A stretch of DNA of 64,000 nucleotides, taken from NCBI GenBank assembly GCA_007280515.1, contig QYPL01000014.1, positions 62,001-126,000 on the forward strand, in the 5' to 3' direction. Origin of the DNA: Sediminibacterium sp. (GTDB lineage: Bacteria; Bacteroidota; Bacteroidia; Chitinophagales; Chitinophagaceae). Every line of letters starts with the position of its first letter. Position 1 is the stretch's first letter. Shown one piece after another: positions 36,565 through 45,114 of the stretch. Both the position numbers and the translations under genes were made by a program. The notes under the pieces were generated by a model that worked only from the letters and a program-made list of their open reading frames with translations, was not told where the DNA came from and did no database searches.

Positions 36565-37731
36565 TTAATAAAACAACAAACAAACCGGCATCGATAATTT
36601 AATAGTTACACCCGAAGAGCTTAAAGCGCCTGTTTGAATATTTCTTCTAAAGGCTATAATATTATCTGAATCTTGATTGGCTACTAAAAGCCAGTTGCCG
36701 TCTTTGTTAATGGTAAAATTGCGAGGTGCTTTTCCTTCCGTACTATAATATTGTATAGTTTTCTCTTCAAGTTGTCCATTAGGAAGTACTTTAAATGAAA
36801 CGATGTTATTTTCATTAGCTCTATTACTCGCATATAAAAAAAGACCATCGGGCGATAAATGAATATCGGCACTACCAGTATTTCCTTTAAAAGTTTTGGG
36901 ATGCGTATAAACCTTTTGTAAGAAGCTAGCTGTTCCTTTAAAAAAACGGTACACACTAATACTTCCTGTTAACTCCTCAATAATATAAAGATATTTTCCA
37001 TTGCTTGAAAAACATAAATGTCTAGGGCCAGCGCCTGGACTTGATTGTATTCTACTAATTTTTTCTGTTAGTAGCGGAGGCCCATTTTTTATTTGATAAG
37101 GATAAATAGAAATTTCATCCATGCCTAAATCGGGGGTCAGTACGTATTTTCCATCAGGTGAAAAGAAAATACCATGTACATGTGCTTTTTCTTGTCTTAC
37201 TGTATTAACGCTACTACCACTATGTTGAATAAATTGTTGTGGGTTAGACAAACGGCCATCGGCGAAACGGTGGTAGCTTGTAATACTTCCTCCGCTATAG
37301 TTGGCAACGAATAAATTAGATTGGTCTGGACTTAATGTGATATAGCAAGGGTCGGCGCCCTTTGTTGTTTTTTCTTGTACTAAATTCAGTGTATTGTCTG
37401 TAAATGAATAGGCGGCTACTTTTCCGTCAGTAGTTTCATTGACTGCATATACTTGTTGGCGGTCTTTTGAAATAGTTAAAAAAGAAGGATTGATGGCAGT
37501 TTCTGTATGACTTATTTCAGTAGCCTTACCTGTAGCTGTATCAAATGACAATACATAAATACCCTTACTTCCTTTTTTAGTATAAGTGCCTACCAATAAA
37601 TTAGGCGTTAATGAACTAGGAGCAGTTGCCGTCGTTTGAGAACTTGAACTAAAAGCAATTATAAAAAAAATAAAAATATAAAATACTTTTTTTAGCTGGA
37701 CACTTATATATAATTGCTTGCGCTGAATCAT
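36565..37731 (-). CDS. Lactonase family seven-bladed beta-propeller, exported
   Basis: A 388-residue protein with an N-terminal export segment (about 12-32, ending SSSSQ). The mature part matches the 6-phosphogluconolactonase/3-carboxy-cis,cis-muconate lactonizing enzyme-like propeller: NLLVGTYTKKGSKGIYVLSFD, NPSFLTISKDRQQVYAVNE, DPCYITLSPDQSNLFVANYSGGSI, HVHGIFFSPDGKYVLTPDLGMDEI, GPRHLCFSSNGKYLYIIEE. Because it is exported it is unlikely to be the pentose-phosphate enzyme; a sugar-lactone or other role outside the cytoplasm is more likely. It follows the GH16 gene by 21 bases. Confidence 0.88.
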   Translation of the reverse strand: MIQRKQLYISVQLKKVFYIFIFFIIAFSSSSQTTATAPSSLTPNLLVGTYTKKGSKGIYVLSFDTATGKATEISHTETAINPSFLTISKDRQQVYAVNETTDGKVAAYSFTDNTLNLVQEKTTKGADPCYITLSPDQSNLFVANYSGGSITSYHRFADGRLSNPQQFIQHSGSSVNTVRQEKAHVHGIFFSPDGKYVLTPDLGMDEISIYPYQIKNGPPLLTEKISRIQSSPGAGPRHLCFSSNGKYLYIIEELTGSISVYRFFKGTASFLQKVYTHPKTFKGNTGSADIHLSPDGLFLYASNRANENNIVSFKVLPNGQLEEKTIQYYSTEGKAPRNFTINKDGNWLLVANQDSDNIIAFRRNIQTGALSSSGVTIKLSMPVCLLFY

Positions 37732-37752
37732 TTTATATTTTAATATTCAATT

Positions 37753-38622
37753 TTATTGATACACTCTTACATAATCCACTTCCATTCTAATAGGGAAAAT
37801 GTTATCGTCTATGGTATTGCCTGCAAAATTGCCGCCCACTGCTAAATTTAATAGTAAAAATTGAGGCGCTACAAAGGGGTATGATTCTAAGCCTCTTCCA
37901 TCATTGGCTACATTATAATATAATACCCCATCAACGTAAAACTTAATCATGTCCTTGGTCCAGTCAATACTATACACATGAAAGGCATCGGCCACATTAT
38001 CAATATTTGTTTTAAATGTTTTTTGAGTACCTAAGGTCCAGTTGAGTAATTTAGAATGCGCTGAAAAACTAACCGCGCCTAACTCTTTACCTGTATGTTC
38101 CATAATATCAATCTCTCCGCATGTAGGCCAACCTACTGCACCAGTGCCTTCAATATTGGCGCCAAGCATCCAAATGGCAGGCCATGATCCAATGCCTCTA
38201 GGAAGTTTTGCTCTTATTTCTAATCGTCCATAAGTCCATGAGGCTTTTCCTTGGGTAAGTAATCTTGCAGATGTATAATTTTTTCCTCCTCTGCTCTCCT
38301 TTCTAGCTTCTATAATTAAGTTACCATTTTCAATTCTTGCATTGGTTGAATCCTTGGTATAATATTCGGACTCATTATTGCCCCAGCCATTTGAACCGGT
38401 ACCTACATTATATGCCCATTTAGAAGTATCTGGTAAACTCCCTTTATCAAATTCATCCGACCATACTAGCTTTTTAGTTGTATCGGTTGGGGTAGTAGGC
38501 GTAGGAGGTGTTGTGGGAGTAGGGGGAGTCACCACCACAGGTGCAGGAGCGGGCGCTTCTTTCTGAGCACAAAAGGATAAAGAAAGAACCGTTAATATCA
38601 TTGTTAGGGGTAGAATACGCAT
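37753..38622 (-). CDS. GH16 beta-glucanase, lipoprotein-like
   Basis: A 289-residue secreted glycoside hydrolase family 16 enzyme. The leader ends LSLSFCAQK, which may be a weak lipobox (phenylalanine before the cysteine is unusual), followed by a Pro/Thr-rich linker (residues 23-49). The catalytic motif is ExDxxE at 170-175 (E170 nucleophile, D172, E175 acid/base) in CGEIDIMEHTG; flanking SWPAIWMLG and the C-terminal NLAVGGNFAG...MEVDYVRVYQ fit laminarinase-type endo-beta-1,3-glucanases. The downstream lactonase-like gene may be cotranscribed, pointing to glucan use. Confidence 0.92.
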   Translation of the reverse strand: MRILPLTMILTVLSLSFCAQKEAPAPAPVVVTPPTPTTPPTPTTPTDTTKKLVWSDEFDKGSLPDTSKWAYNVGTGSNGWGNNESEYYTKDSTNARIENGNLIIEARKESRGGKNYTSARLLTQGKASWTYGRLEIRAKLPRGIGSWPAIWMLGANIEGTGAVGWPTCGEIDIMEHTGKELGAVSFSAHSKLLNWTLGTQKTFKTNIDNVADAFHVYSIDWTKDMIKFYVDGVLYYNVANDGRGLESYPFVAPQFLLLNLAVGGNFAGNTIDDNIFPIRMEVDYVRVYQ

Positions 38623-38691
38623 AAAAACAATTGTTAATAGTGATTTATTGAAATTTGTGCTAGCAAATTAGTCAAAATATTTCTTTTTTTG

Positions 38692-38722
38692 TTGGGTAAT
38701 TTCTAAAAGGGTTGTAAATTCG
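38692..38722 (+). promoter_or_regulatory. Promoter of the his operon leader
   Basis: TTG at 38692-38694 (within a T-rich TTTG/TTG region from 38688), a 20-base spacer, and TAAATTCG at 38715-38722, one mismatch from TAnnTTTG. The box ends 4 bases before the hisL ATG, so the predicted transcript starts at or next to that codon. Confidence 0.6.
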
Positions 38723-38726
38723 CACC

Positions 38727-38777
38727 ATGACACTAAACAATCATACACATCATTTGCATTTGCTATCCAATGGGTAG
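38727..38777 (+). CDS. hisL: his operon leader peptide
   Basis: A 16-codon frame, MTLNNHTHHLHLLSNG, with four histidines (codons at 38742, 38748, 38751 and 38757) in a stretch of six residues. It precedes a strong terminator and hisG, the usual layout of a ribosome-mediated histidine attenuator. The last His codon ends at 38759; the antiterminator arm begins at 38773, 13 bases further, and includes the stop codon. A ribosome starved for His-tRNA would leave that arm free, whereas one at the stop would cover it. It is predicted to be translated from a leaderless or almost leaderless mRNA. There is no experimental evidence here; the His density and hairpins are the support. Confidence 0.88.
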   Translation: MTLNNHTHHLHLLSNG

Positions 38778-38843
38778 GCTATGGGTGTAGGTATGTAACT
38801 ATATTTAACCAAAGGGCTTACTAACAAGTAAGCCCTTTTAGTT
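38773..38843 (+). terminator. his attenuator: terminator and competing antiterminator
   Basis: Terminator: perfect 12-bp stem AAAGGGCTTACT (38811-38822) with AGTAAGCCCTTT (38827-38838), loop AACA, followed by a short T-rich tail. Antiterminator: 38773-38780 (GGTAGGCT) can pair with 38815-38822 (GGCTTACT) over 8 bp including three G-U pairs, using the same left arm and so excluding the terminator. The segment 38773-38780 overlaps the hisL stop codon at 38775-38777. Confidence 0.85.
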
Positions 38844-38879
38844 TATAGGCAGTCAAGTAAAATATATAATATAAATAAT

Positions 38880-39734
38880 ATGCGTTTAAAATTAGCTATT
38901 CAGAAATCGGGTCGACTACACGACGATTCAATGCGTTTATTAAAAGAAGCAGGCATTGATATTGGGAATGGTGTCAATAAGCTAAAAGCGGAAGCGACTA
39001 ATTTTCCTATTGAGTTATTTTTTTTAAGAGATGATGATATTCCTCAATACGTGGAAGACGGGGTAGCGGATATTGGCTTTGTGGGAGAGAATGTAGTGTA
39101 CGAAAAAGCTAAAAAAGTAGAAGTGTCCTATAGTTTAGGTTTTGGAAAATGCAGACTTAGCTTTGCAGTTCGAAAAGATGAAAATTTTACTGGGTCTCAG
39201 TATTTATCGGGTAAAAAAATTGCCACAAGTTATCCGGTACTTGTACAAGGGTATTTAGACAAGCATGGTATTAAAGCAGAGATACATGAAATTAGTGGCA
39301 GTGTAGAGATTGCCCCTGGCATTGGCCTTGCCGATATTATTTGTGATTTAGTAAGCAGTGGTTCTACTTTATTTATGAATGGATTAAAAGAAGCAGAAAC
39401 TATTTTAGATTCTCAAGCCGTTCTTATTAAAAGAAAGGCTTTGGTGCCTGAAGCCGAAGCTATTTTGCAAAAATTATTATTCAGAATTGAGTCGGTTAAA
39501 AAAGCAAAGCGTAATAAATATGTTTTATTAAATGCACCAAATGATAAATTAGAAAAAATAATTTCTTTATTACCAGGTATGAAAAGTCCTACGGTGGTGG
39601 CACTAGCTACACCAGGATGGAGCAGTGTGCATAGCGTCATTGATGAAAGCGATTTTTGGGAAATTATTGAACAGTTAAAACTAGCAGGTGCTGAAGGAAT
39701 TTTAGTAGTGCCTATTGAAAAAATGATATTATAA
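38880..39734 (+). CDS. hisG: ATP phosphoribosyltransferase, long form
   Basis: First step of histidine synthesis, joining PRPP and ATP. The 284 residues are of the long (HisG-L) form: catalytic periplasmic-binding-like domains (RLKLAIQKSGRLHDDSMRLL; GVADIGFVGENVVYE; SVEIAPGIGLADIICDLVSSGSTL) and a C-terminal regulatory ACT-like domain (about 210-284, NAPNDKLEKIISLLPGMKSPTVV...ILVVPIEKMI) which binds histidine for feedback inhibition. It starts 102 bases after hisL behind the attenuator and its stop overlaps the hisD start by one base (TAATG). Confidence 0.97.
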   Translation: MRLKLAIQKSGRLHDDSMRLLKEAGIDIGNGVNKLKAEATNFPIELFFLRDDDIPQYVEDGVADIGFVGENVVYEKAKKVEVSYSLGFGKCRLSFAVRKDENFTGSQYLSGKKIATSYPVLVQGYLDKHGIKAEIHEISGSVEIAPGIGLADIICDLVSSGSTLFMNGLKEAETILDSQAVLIKRKALVPEAEAILQKLLFRIESVKKAKRNKYVLLNAPNDKLEKIISLLPGMKSPTVVALATPGWSSVHSVIDESDFWEIIEQLKLAGAEGILVVPIEKMIL

Positions 39735-41029
39735 TGATTCAAGTATTTAAAGAGCCAAAAAAGAAAGATTGGCCAAGTTTATTAGCGCGACCTGAATATG
39801 ATGCGACTCCCTTGCAGGCCAGGGTGCGAGAAATATTATTAGCCGTGAAGCAAAGAGGCGATGCTGCTGTTACGGAGTATACGCTAGCTTTTGATAAAGT
39901 AGCATTAAACAATTTTAAGCTAAGTGCAGAGAAAATGGAAGCTGCTGAAAAGGTATTAACGCCAAGTTTAAAAACGGCTATTCAATTAGCCAAAGTAAAT
40001 ATTGAAGTTTTTCATAGTGCGCAAATTCAAAAAGAAGAAAGAATTGAAACCATGCCTGGTGTTTGGTGTTGGAGAAAGTCGGTGGGTATTGAAAAAGTAG
40101 GTATTTATATTCCTGGTGGTTCTGCTCCTTTATTTTCAACAGTACTTATGTTGGGCATTCCTGCAAAATTAGCAGGCTGTAAAGAAATTATTTTATGTAC
40201 CCCTCCGAATGCAAAAGGAGAAATTGACCCCGCTATTATTTATGCGGCTTCTTTAGTGGGTGTAAGTTCAATATTTACAATAGGTGGTGTGCAAGCTATA
40301 GCGGCACTTGCTTATGGGACAAAGTCGGTACCTAAAGTGTATAAAATATTTGGTCCAGGAAATCAGTATGTAACAGCTGCTAAGCAAATTATACAACAAG
40401 AAGGAGTGGCCATTGATATGCCCGCAGGCCCTAGTGAAGTATGTGTATATGCCGATGAAACAAGTATCGCTTCTTTTGTGGCTGCCGATTTATTATCACA
40501 AGCAGAACATGGAGCCGATAGTCAAGTATTATTCATTGCAAGCACTATTGAATTAGTGAAAGAAGTTCAAAAGGAAATAGAAATGCAATTAACCTTACTA
40601 CCTAGAAAAGATTTAGCCACTAAGGCCCTTGAAAATTCTAAAGCGATTATACTATCCAATATAGAAGAAGCAATTTCTATGATTAATGAATATGCGCCTG
40701 AGCATTTAATTTTATCTATCAATAATGCTGCACAAGTGGCTGAAAAAATTATTAACGCGGGTTCTATTTTTATTGGCAATTTTTCTCCAGAATCGGTGGG
40801 CGATTATGCAAGTGGAACCAATCATACACTTCCCACCAATGGTTTTGCGAAAGCCTATAGTGGAGTAAGTATGGATTCTTTTGTAAAGAAAATTACCTTT
40901 CAACAATTAACAGAAAGAGGGCTTGAAAATATTGCCCCTACTGTTATAGAAATGTCTACAGCAGAGGGTTTGCAAGCGCATAGCAAGGCAGTAGAATTAA
41001 GAGTGGAATGGATAAAATCTAAAATTTAA
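39734..41029 (+). CDS. hisD: Histidinol dehydrogenase
   Basis: Last two oxidations to histidine, NAD- and zinc-dependent. The 431-residue protein shows VGIYIPGGSAPLFSTVLMLGIPAKLAGC, the motif GGVQAIAALAYGT, GPGNQYVTAAKQ, the metal/substrate-site DMPAGPSEVCVYAD and LLSQAEHGADSQV, and the conserved HTLPTNGFAKAYSGVS near the C-terminus. Full length. It is fused by a 1-base overlap to hisG and followed by hisC after 4 bases, so tight translational coupling is expected. Confidence 0.97.
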   Translation: MIQVFKEPKKKDWPSLLARPEYDATPLQARVREILLAVKQRGDAAVTEYTLAFDKVALNNFKLSAEKMEAAEKVLTPSLKTAIQLAKVNIEVFHSAQIQKEERIETMPGVWCWRKSVGIEKVGIYIPGGSAPLFSTVLMLGIPAKLAGCKEIILCTPPNAKGEIDPAIIYAASLVGVSSIFTIGGVQAIAALAYGTKSVPKVYKIFGPGNQYVTAAKQIIQQEGVAIDMPAGPSEVCVYADETSIASFVAADLLSQAEHGADSQVLFIASTIELVKEVQKEIEMQLTLLPRKDLATKALENSKAIILSNIEEAISMINEYAPEHLILSINNAAQVAEKIINAGSIFIGNFSPESVGDYASGTNHTLPTNGFAKAYSGVSMDSFVKKITFQQLTERGLENIAPTVIEMSTAEGLQAHSKAVELRVEWIKSKI

Positions 41030-41033
41030 GGCT

Positions 41034-42110
41034 ATGCAATTTGATATCAAAAAAATAGTAAGGCCCAATATTGAAATATTAAAAGCCTATTCGTCTGCTA
41101 AAGAAGAATATACAGGAACCGCGAATATATTATTAGACGCGAACGAAAACAGTTTAGGATCTCCTTTGACAAAATGGTATAATCGTTACCCCGATCCTTA
41201 TCAAAAAAAGCTAAAAGAAAAATTAGCCTTCATTAAACAAATAGAAGCGGCGCAAATATTTATAGGTAATGGCAGTGACGAATGTATCGATAATTTATAT
41301 CGAACTTTCTGTGTTCCTGGAAAAGACAATATTATTATTTGTCCTCCCACTTATCCTATGTATGAAGTAAGTGCGAATATTAATAATATTGAAATTAAAA
41401 TGGCGCCCTTGCTTGAGAATTATCAATTAAATGTGGCGCATATTGAACAGTTGGTGAATGAAAACACTAAAATTATTTGGATTTGCTCACCCAATAACCC
41501 CACTGGCAATTCATTAGACAGCATTGATATTGAAACTATCTTAAATCATTTCAATGGAATAGTGGTAGTGGATGAAGCTTATATTAATTTTTCTAAACAA
41601 AAATCTTTTGCGCAGTCTTTAATTGATTATCCCAATTTAGTAGTACTTCAAACTTTAAGTAAAGCTTGGGGACTTGCAGGTATAAGATTAGGAATGGCTT
41701 TTGCAAGTAATGAGATTATTGCTTATATGAATAAAGTTAAACCACCTTATAATATTAGTATTGTAGCACAAGAATTGGCTTTAACTGCATTAGAGGAAGT
41801 GGGTCAGGTGAATGATATGATCATGCATTTGGTAGACATGCGCAATGCTTTAGCAGCAGTGATAGAAAGTATGCCTTATGTAGAAAAGGTATTCCCTTCA
41901 GATACTAATTTTTTATTAGTAAAAATACCCAATGCAAGAAGCCTGTATGAGTACTTATTAACCAAGGGTATTGTGGTAAGAGATAGGTCTAGTTTAGAGA
42001 ATTGTGCCGATAGTTTAAGAATTACCGTAGGCAATGAGCAAGAAAATACAGAATTGGTAGATGCGATGGCGCAGTGGATAGAAATAACATTCCCCAATGC
42101 CTCCGTTTAA
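41034..42110 (+). CDS. hisC: Histidinol-phosphate aminotransferase
   Basis: PLP-dependent transamination of imidazole-acetol phosphate. The 358-residue fold-type I enzyme has LLDANENSLGSP near the start, FIGNGSDECIDNLYRTFC, the conserved SPNNPTGN, VVDEAYINFS and the PLP-lysine segment QTLSKAWGLAGIRLGMA. Length and motifs are normal for HisC. The next gene is a sugar dehydrogenase, not hisB, after 52 bases without an evident promoter or terminator. Confidence 0.96.
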   Translation: MQFDIKKIVRPNIEILKAYSSAKEEYTGTANILLDANENSLGSPLTKWYNRYPDPYQKKLKEKLAFIKQIEAAQIFIGNGSDECIDNLYRTFCVPGKDNIIICPPTYPMYEVSANINNIEIKMAPLLENYQLNVAHIEQLVNENTKIIWICSPNNPTGNSLDSIDIETILNHFNGIVVVDEAYINFSKQKSFAQSLIDYPNLVVLQTLSKAWGLAGIRLGMAFASNEIIAYMNKVKPPYNISIVAQELALTALEEVGQVNDMIMHLVDMRNALAAVIESMPYVEKVFPSDTNFLLVKIPNARSLYEYLLTKGIVVRDRSSLENCADSLRITVGNEQENTELVDAMAQWIEITFPNASV

Positions 42111-42162
42111 GTTAATTTTATTAAATTACACATTCAACGAAATTTAAATAAATAGTATAAAT

Positions 42163-43419
42163 ATGAAAAAACAGATTCAATTAGTAAGTATTGCTCTTTT
42201 TGCTTTTTGCATGAGTGTTATAGCCCAAGAAAATGCAGGTTTAAAATTACCTGAAGGGTTTAAAGCTAACTTGTATGCCAATAATATTGGAGGTGCAAGA
42301 CATATAGCCATTACAAAGTCGGGCGTTGTTTTTGCAAAATTAAATAATCCTAATAAAGAAGGGAATGCCATTATAAGATTAGAAGATGCTAATAATGATG
42401 GGGTGGCTGATAAAATAAATGGTTTTGCAAAATTTAGTGGCACAGGTATTTTTGTAAAAGGAAATAGTTTGTATGCTAGTTCTAATGAAGCCGTTTTCAA
42501 ATATGAATTAAATAGCAAAGATGAAGTGGTGAATCCATTGACACCGCTTACTATTGTTAGTGGATTATTAGACAGAAGACAACATAATTCAAAGTCAATC
42601 ACCTTTGATATGGCTAATAATATTTATGTAAATATTGGTGCTTATTCTAATGCTTGTCAAGAAAAAGATAGAACACCAGGTTCTCAAGGAATGATGCCTT
42701 GCCCTATTTTAGATTCTGCAGGAGGTATTTGGAAATTTGATGGTACAAAAGAAAACCAAACTTATAAAGATGGCAAGCGTTATGCTACTGGACTAAGAAA
42801 TGTATTAGGTTTAGATTGGAATACAGAAACAAATAAATTATATGTTGCACAACATGGACGTGATCAGTTAAATAGTTTCTATCCTAATTTATATACCGAT
42901 GCACAAAATGCAGAGTTACCAGCTGAAACTTTTTATGAAATTAATGAAGGTGACAACGCAGGCTGGCCTTATGTTTATTATGATCCTAGCCAACATAAAA
43001 AAATAGTTTCACCTGAATATGGTGGAGATAGCAAGAAAGAAGGATCTGCTGAGTTTAAAGAACCAGCTGTGGCATTTCCTGCACATATGGCGCCCATGGC
43101 TGTACTATTTTATACTGGTAATCAATTTCCTGCAAAATATAAAAACGGAGCATTTATTAGTTTTCATGGTTCATGGAATAGAGCCCCACTTCCTCAAGAA
43201 GGATTTTTTGTAGCCTTCATTCCTTTTAAAAATGGAAAAGCTACTGGAGAATGGGAAATTTTTGCCAACGGATTCGCAGGTACGGAAAATGGTGCTAAAG
43301 TAACTAATACAGGTAAGGCTAAGGCAAGACCCTGTGGTTTAGCGCAAGGTCTGGACGGTTCTATTTATGTAAGTGATGATAATAAAGGAGCAATTTTTAA
43401 AATTAGTTACAGTAAATAA
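42163..43419 (+). CDS. PQQ-type sugar (sorbosone) dehydrogenase-like, exported
   Basis: A 418-residue beta-propeller of the glucose/sorbosone dehydrogenase family. It has a signal peptide ending VIAQ at about residue 21. Landmarks are GLKLPEGFKANLYANNIGGARHIA, DANNDGVADKI, ATGLRNVLGLDWN, YVAQHGRDQL, EGDNAGWPYVYYD and HGSWNRAP, which fit soluble PQQ-dependent dehydrogenases acting in the periplasm; PQQ use itself is not proved. The adjacent cytochrome c is a natural electron acceptor. It is embedded between hisC and hisB in the same direction, which is unexpected for a periplasmic oxidase. Confidence 0.88.
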   Translation: MKKQIQLVSIALFAFCMSVIAQENAGLKLPEGFKANLYANNIGGARHIAITKSGVVFAKLNNPNKEGNAIIRLEDANNDGVADKINGFAKFSGTGIFVKGNSLYASSNEAVFKYELNSKDEVVNPLTPLTIVSGLLDRRQHNSKSITFDMANNIYVNIGAYSNACQEKDRTPGSQGMMPCPILDSAGGIWKFDGTKENQTYKDGKRYATGLRNVLGLDWNTETNKLYVAQHGRDQLNSFYPNLYTDAQNAELPAETFYEINEGDNAGWPYVYYDPSQHKKIVSPEYGGDSKKEGSAEFKEPAVAFPAHMAPMAVLFYTGNQFPAKYKNGAFISFHGSWNRAPLPQEGFFVAFIPFKNGKATGEWEIFANGFAGTENGAKVTNTGKAKARPCGLAQGLDGSIYVSDDNKGAIFKISYSK

Positions 43420-43464
43420 TTATTTATTTAAAAGAGAGCCTTAAAAAATAAAATGCAATTAATT

Positions 43465-43905
43465 ATGAAAAATTTTTCAATAACAGTTTCAATAAATGGC
43501 TTTATTAAATTTGCATTATTATTTTGTTTTTTAGTCTTGACCCAATGGTGTAATGCGCAGAATAAAATCAATGGGAAAAAGATATTTGAAACCAGGTGTT
43601 TAGTTTGTCATCAATCAGATGGTGGTGGGGTGCCGAATATGAATCCTCCTTTAGATGGTGCTACTAATGTGAATGGAAAAGATATAGCAAGGTTGGTAAA
43701 CATTATCAGAAATGGTTATGATGAAAGAGTAGCCTTAGATGGTATGTATTATAATAATGCCATGACAGCCAATCCCGATTTAAAAGAAGACGCCATTGCA
43801 GATGTTTTAACCTATGTTAGAAATAGTTGGTCGAACAAAGCAGGCGCAGTAACCATTAGTCAAGTAAAAGCAGCCTTGCTTAAAAACAAAGCCGTAAAGA
43901 AGTAA
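43465..43905 (+). CDS. Exported c-type cytochrome
   Basis: About 146 residues from MKNFSITVSING (an ATG four codons earlier is possible). A signal peptide ending WCNAQ is followed by a class I cytochrome c domain: KKIFETRCLVCHQSDGGGVPNMNPPL with the CxxCH heme site, and a likely methionine ligand in YYNNAMTANPDLKEDAIADVLTYVRNSW. It lies 45 bases after the sugar dehydrogenase and 6 before hisB. It probably accepts electrons from the dehydrogenase in the periplasm. Confidence 0.9.
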   Translation: MKNFSITVSINGFIKFALLFCFLVLTQWCNAQNKINGKKIFETRCLVCHQSDGGGVPNMNPPLDGATNVNGKDIARLVNIIRNGYDERVALDGMYYNNAMTANPDLKEDAIADVLTYVRNSWSNKAGAVTISQVKAALLKNKAVKK

Positions 43906-43911
43906 TAGTAT

Positions 43912-45042
43912 ATGAGACCCATTTTGTTTATAGATAGAGACGGTGTTGTTTTAGAAGAGCCCAAATCAGATTATCAAATTGATAGTATTGAAAAAACGCA
44001 TTTTGTAAAAGGCGCTATTACTAATTTGCATAAGATAGCGGCCGAACTGGGCTATTATAAAGTAATGGTCACTAATCAAGATGGCTTAGGTACTGCTTCT
44101 TATCCAAAAGAAAATTTTGAACCTTTTCAAGCATTAATGTTGGATACATTAGCTAAAGAAGGTTTTGTATTTGATGAAATACATATCGATTCCAGTTTTG
44201 AAAAAGATAATTTGCCCACCCGTAAGCCAGGAACTGCACTGTTAAAACATTTAATAGGAAACGACTCATTTGATATTCAACATTCATTTGTGATTGGAGA
44301 TAGATGGTCAGATATTACCCTTGCTAAAAACATAGGATGTAAAGCCATTTATTTAAAATCGGGTAATCATGCACTTAGTGCTGAGCAAGAAATAGCATTA
44401 AGAGATACGATTGCACTTGAAACGGCTAGTTGGAGCGATATTTATTCTTTTTTGAAACTAGGTCTTCGACAAGTAGAACACGAGCGAAATACGAAAGAAA
44501 CAAAAATTAAAGTATCCTTAAACTTAGACGGAACAGGCAAAGCAAATATTCATACAGGCCTAGGATTTTTTGATCATATGTTAGAGCAAATTGCAAGACA
44601 TGGTTCCATTGATTTAAATATCCATTGCGACGGCGATTTACATATTGACGAACACCATACCATTGAAGATATTGGTTTGGCATTAGGGGAAGCTTTTGCA
44701 AAAGGACTAACAGATAAAAGAGGAATGGAGCGTTATGGTTTTGCCCTTCCTATGGATGAGGCAGAGGCGAAAGTATTAATTGATTTTGGAGGGCGTAATT
44801 GGATCGTTTGGGAGGCTATATTTAGCCGAGAGAAAGTAGGGGAAATGCCCACAGAAATGTTCTTCCACTTTTTTAAATCCTTCAGCGACGCTGCTAAATG
44901 TAATTTGAATATTAGCTGTCAAGGGGAGAATGAGCACCATAAAATTGAGGCCATCTTTAAAGCCTTTGCCAAAGCCATTAAAATGGCTGTACACCGCGAC
45001 CCCCATAGCAACCAACTACCCAGCACCAAGGGGGTTTTATAG
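43912..45042 (+). CDS. hisB: Bifunctional histidinol-phosphatase / imidazoleglycerol-phosphate dehydratase
   Basis: A 376-residue fusion. Residues 1-165 are a HAD phosphatase (ILFIDRDGVVLEE with D8 and D10; VIGDRWSDITLAKNIG) acting on histidinol phosphate; residues about 185-376 are the dehydratase with the repeated metal-binding GLGFFDHMLEQIARH and DEHHTIEDIGLALGEAF, then SFSDAAKCNLNI and ENEHHKIEAIFKAFAKA. Both active sites look intact. This is the E. coli-type fusion also common in Bacteroidota. It is followed by the trpL promoter without a clear terminator. Confidence 0.97.
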   Translation: MRPILFIDRDGVVLEEPKSDYQIDSIEKTHFVKGAITNLHKIAAELGYYKVMVTNQDGLGTASYPKENFEPFQALMLDTLAKEGFVFDEIHIDSSFEKDNLPTRKPGTALLKHLIGNDSFDIQHSFVIGDRWSDITLAKNIGCKAIYLKSGNHALSAEQEIALRDTIALETASWSDIYSFLKLGLRQVEHERNTKETKIKVSLNLDGTGKANIHTGLGFFDHMLEQIARHGSIDLNIHCDGDLHIDEHHTIEDIGLALGEAFAKGLTDKRGMERYGFALPMDEAEAKVLIDFGGRNWIVWEAIFSREKVGEMPTEMFFHFFKSFSDAAKCNLNISCQGENEHHKIEAIFKAFAKAIKMAVHRDPHSNQLPSTKGVL

Positions 45043-45076
45043 GTCATAAAGCCTAATTGCGGTAAGAATATTTTTT

Positions 45077-45107
45077 TTGGTAGAAAATGTACATTGTCTT
45101 AGATTTG
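45077..45107 (+). promoter_or_regulatory. Promoter of the trp operon leader
   Basis: TTG (TTTG from 45076) at 45077-45079, a 20-base spacer and a perfect TAGATTTG at 45100-45107. It matches the Bacteroidota sigma consensus exactly and ends 7 bases before the trpL ATG, predicting a transcript with 0 to 4 leader bases. Confidence 0.85.
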
Positions 45108-45114
45108 CAATAGA

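Noticed and set aside
36552..36566. Palindrome TAATAGC-T-GCTATTA at the convergent end of the SET and lactonase genes.
   Set aside because: AT-rich, one-base centre, no T-run; not convincing as a terminator or a protein site.
42163..43905. Considered whether the sugar dehydrogenase/cytochrome pair arrived on a mobile element.
   Set aside because: No terminal repeats, integrase or transposase remnants, and base composition looks like the neighbours.
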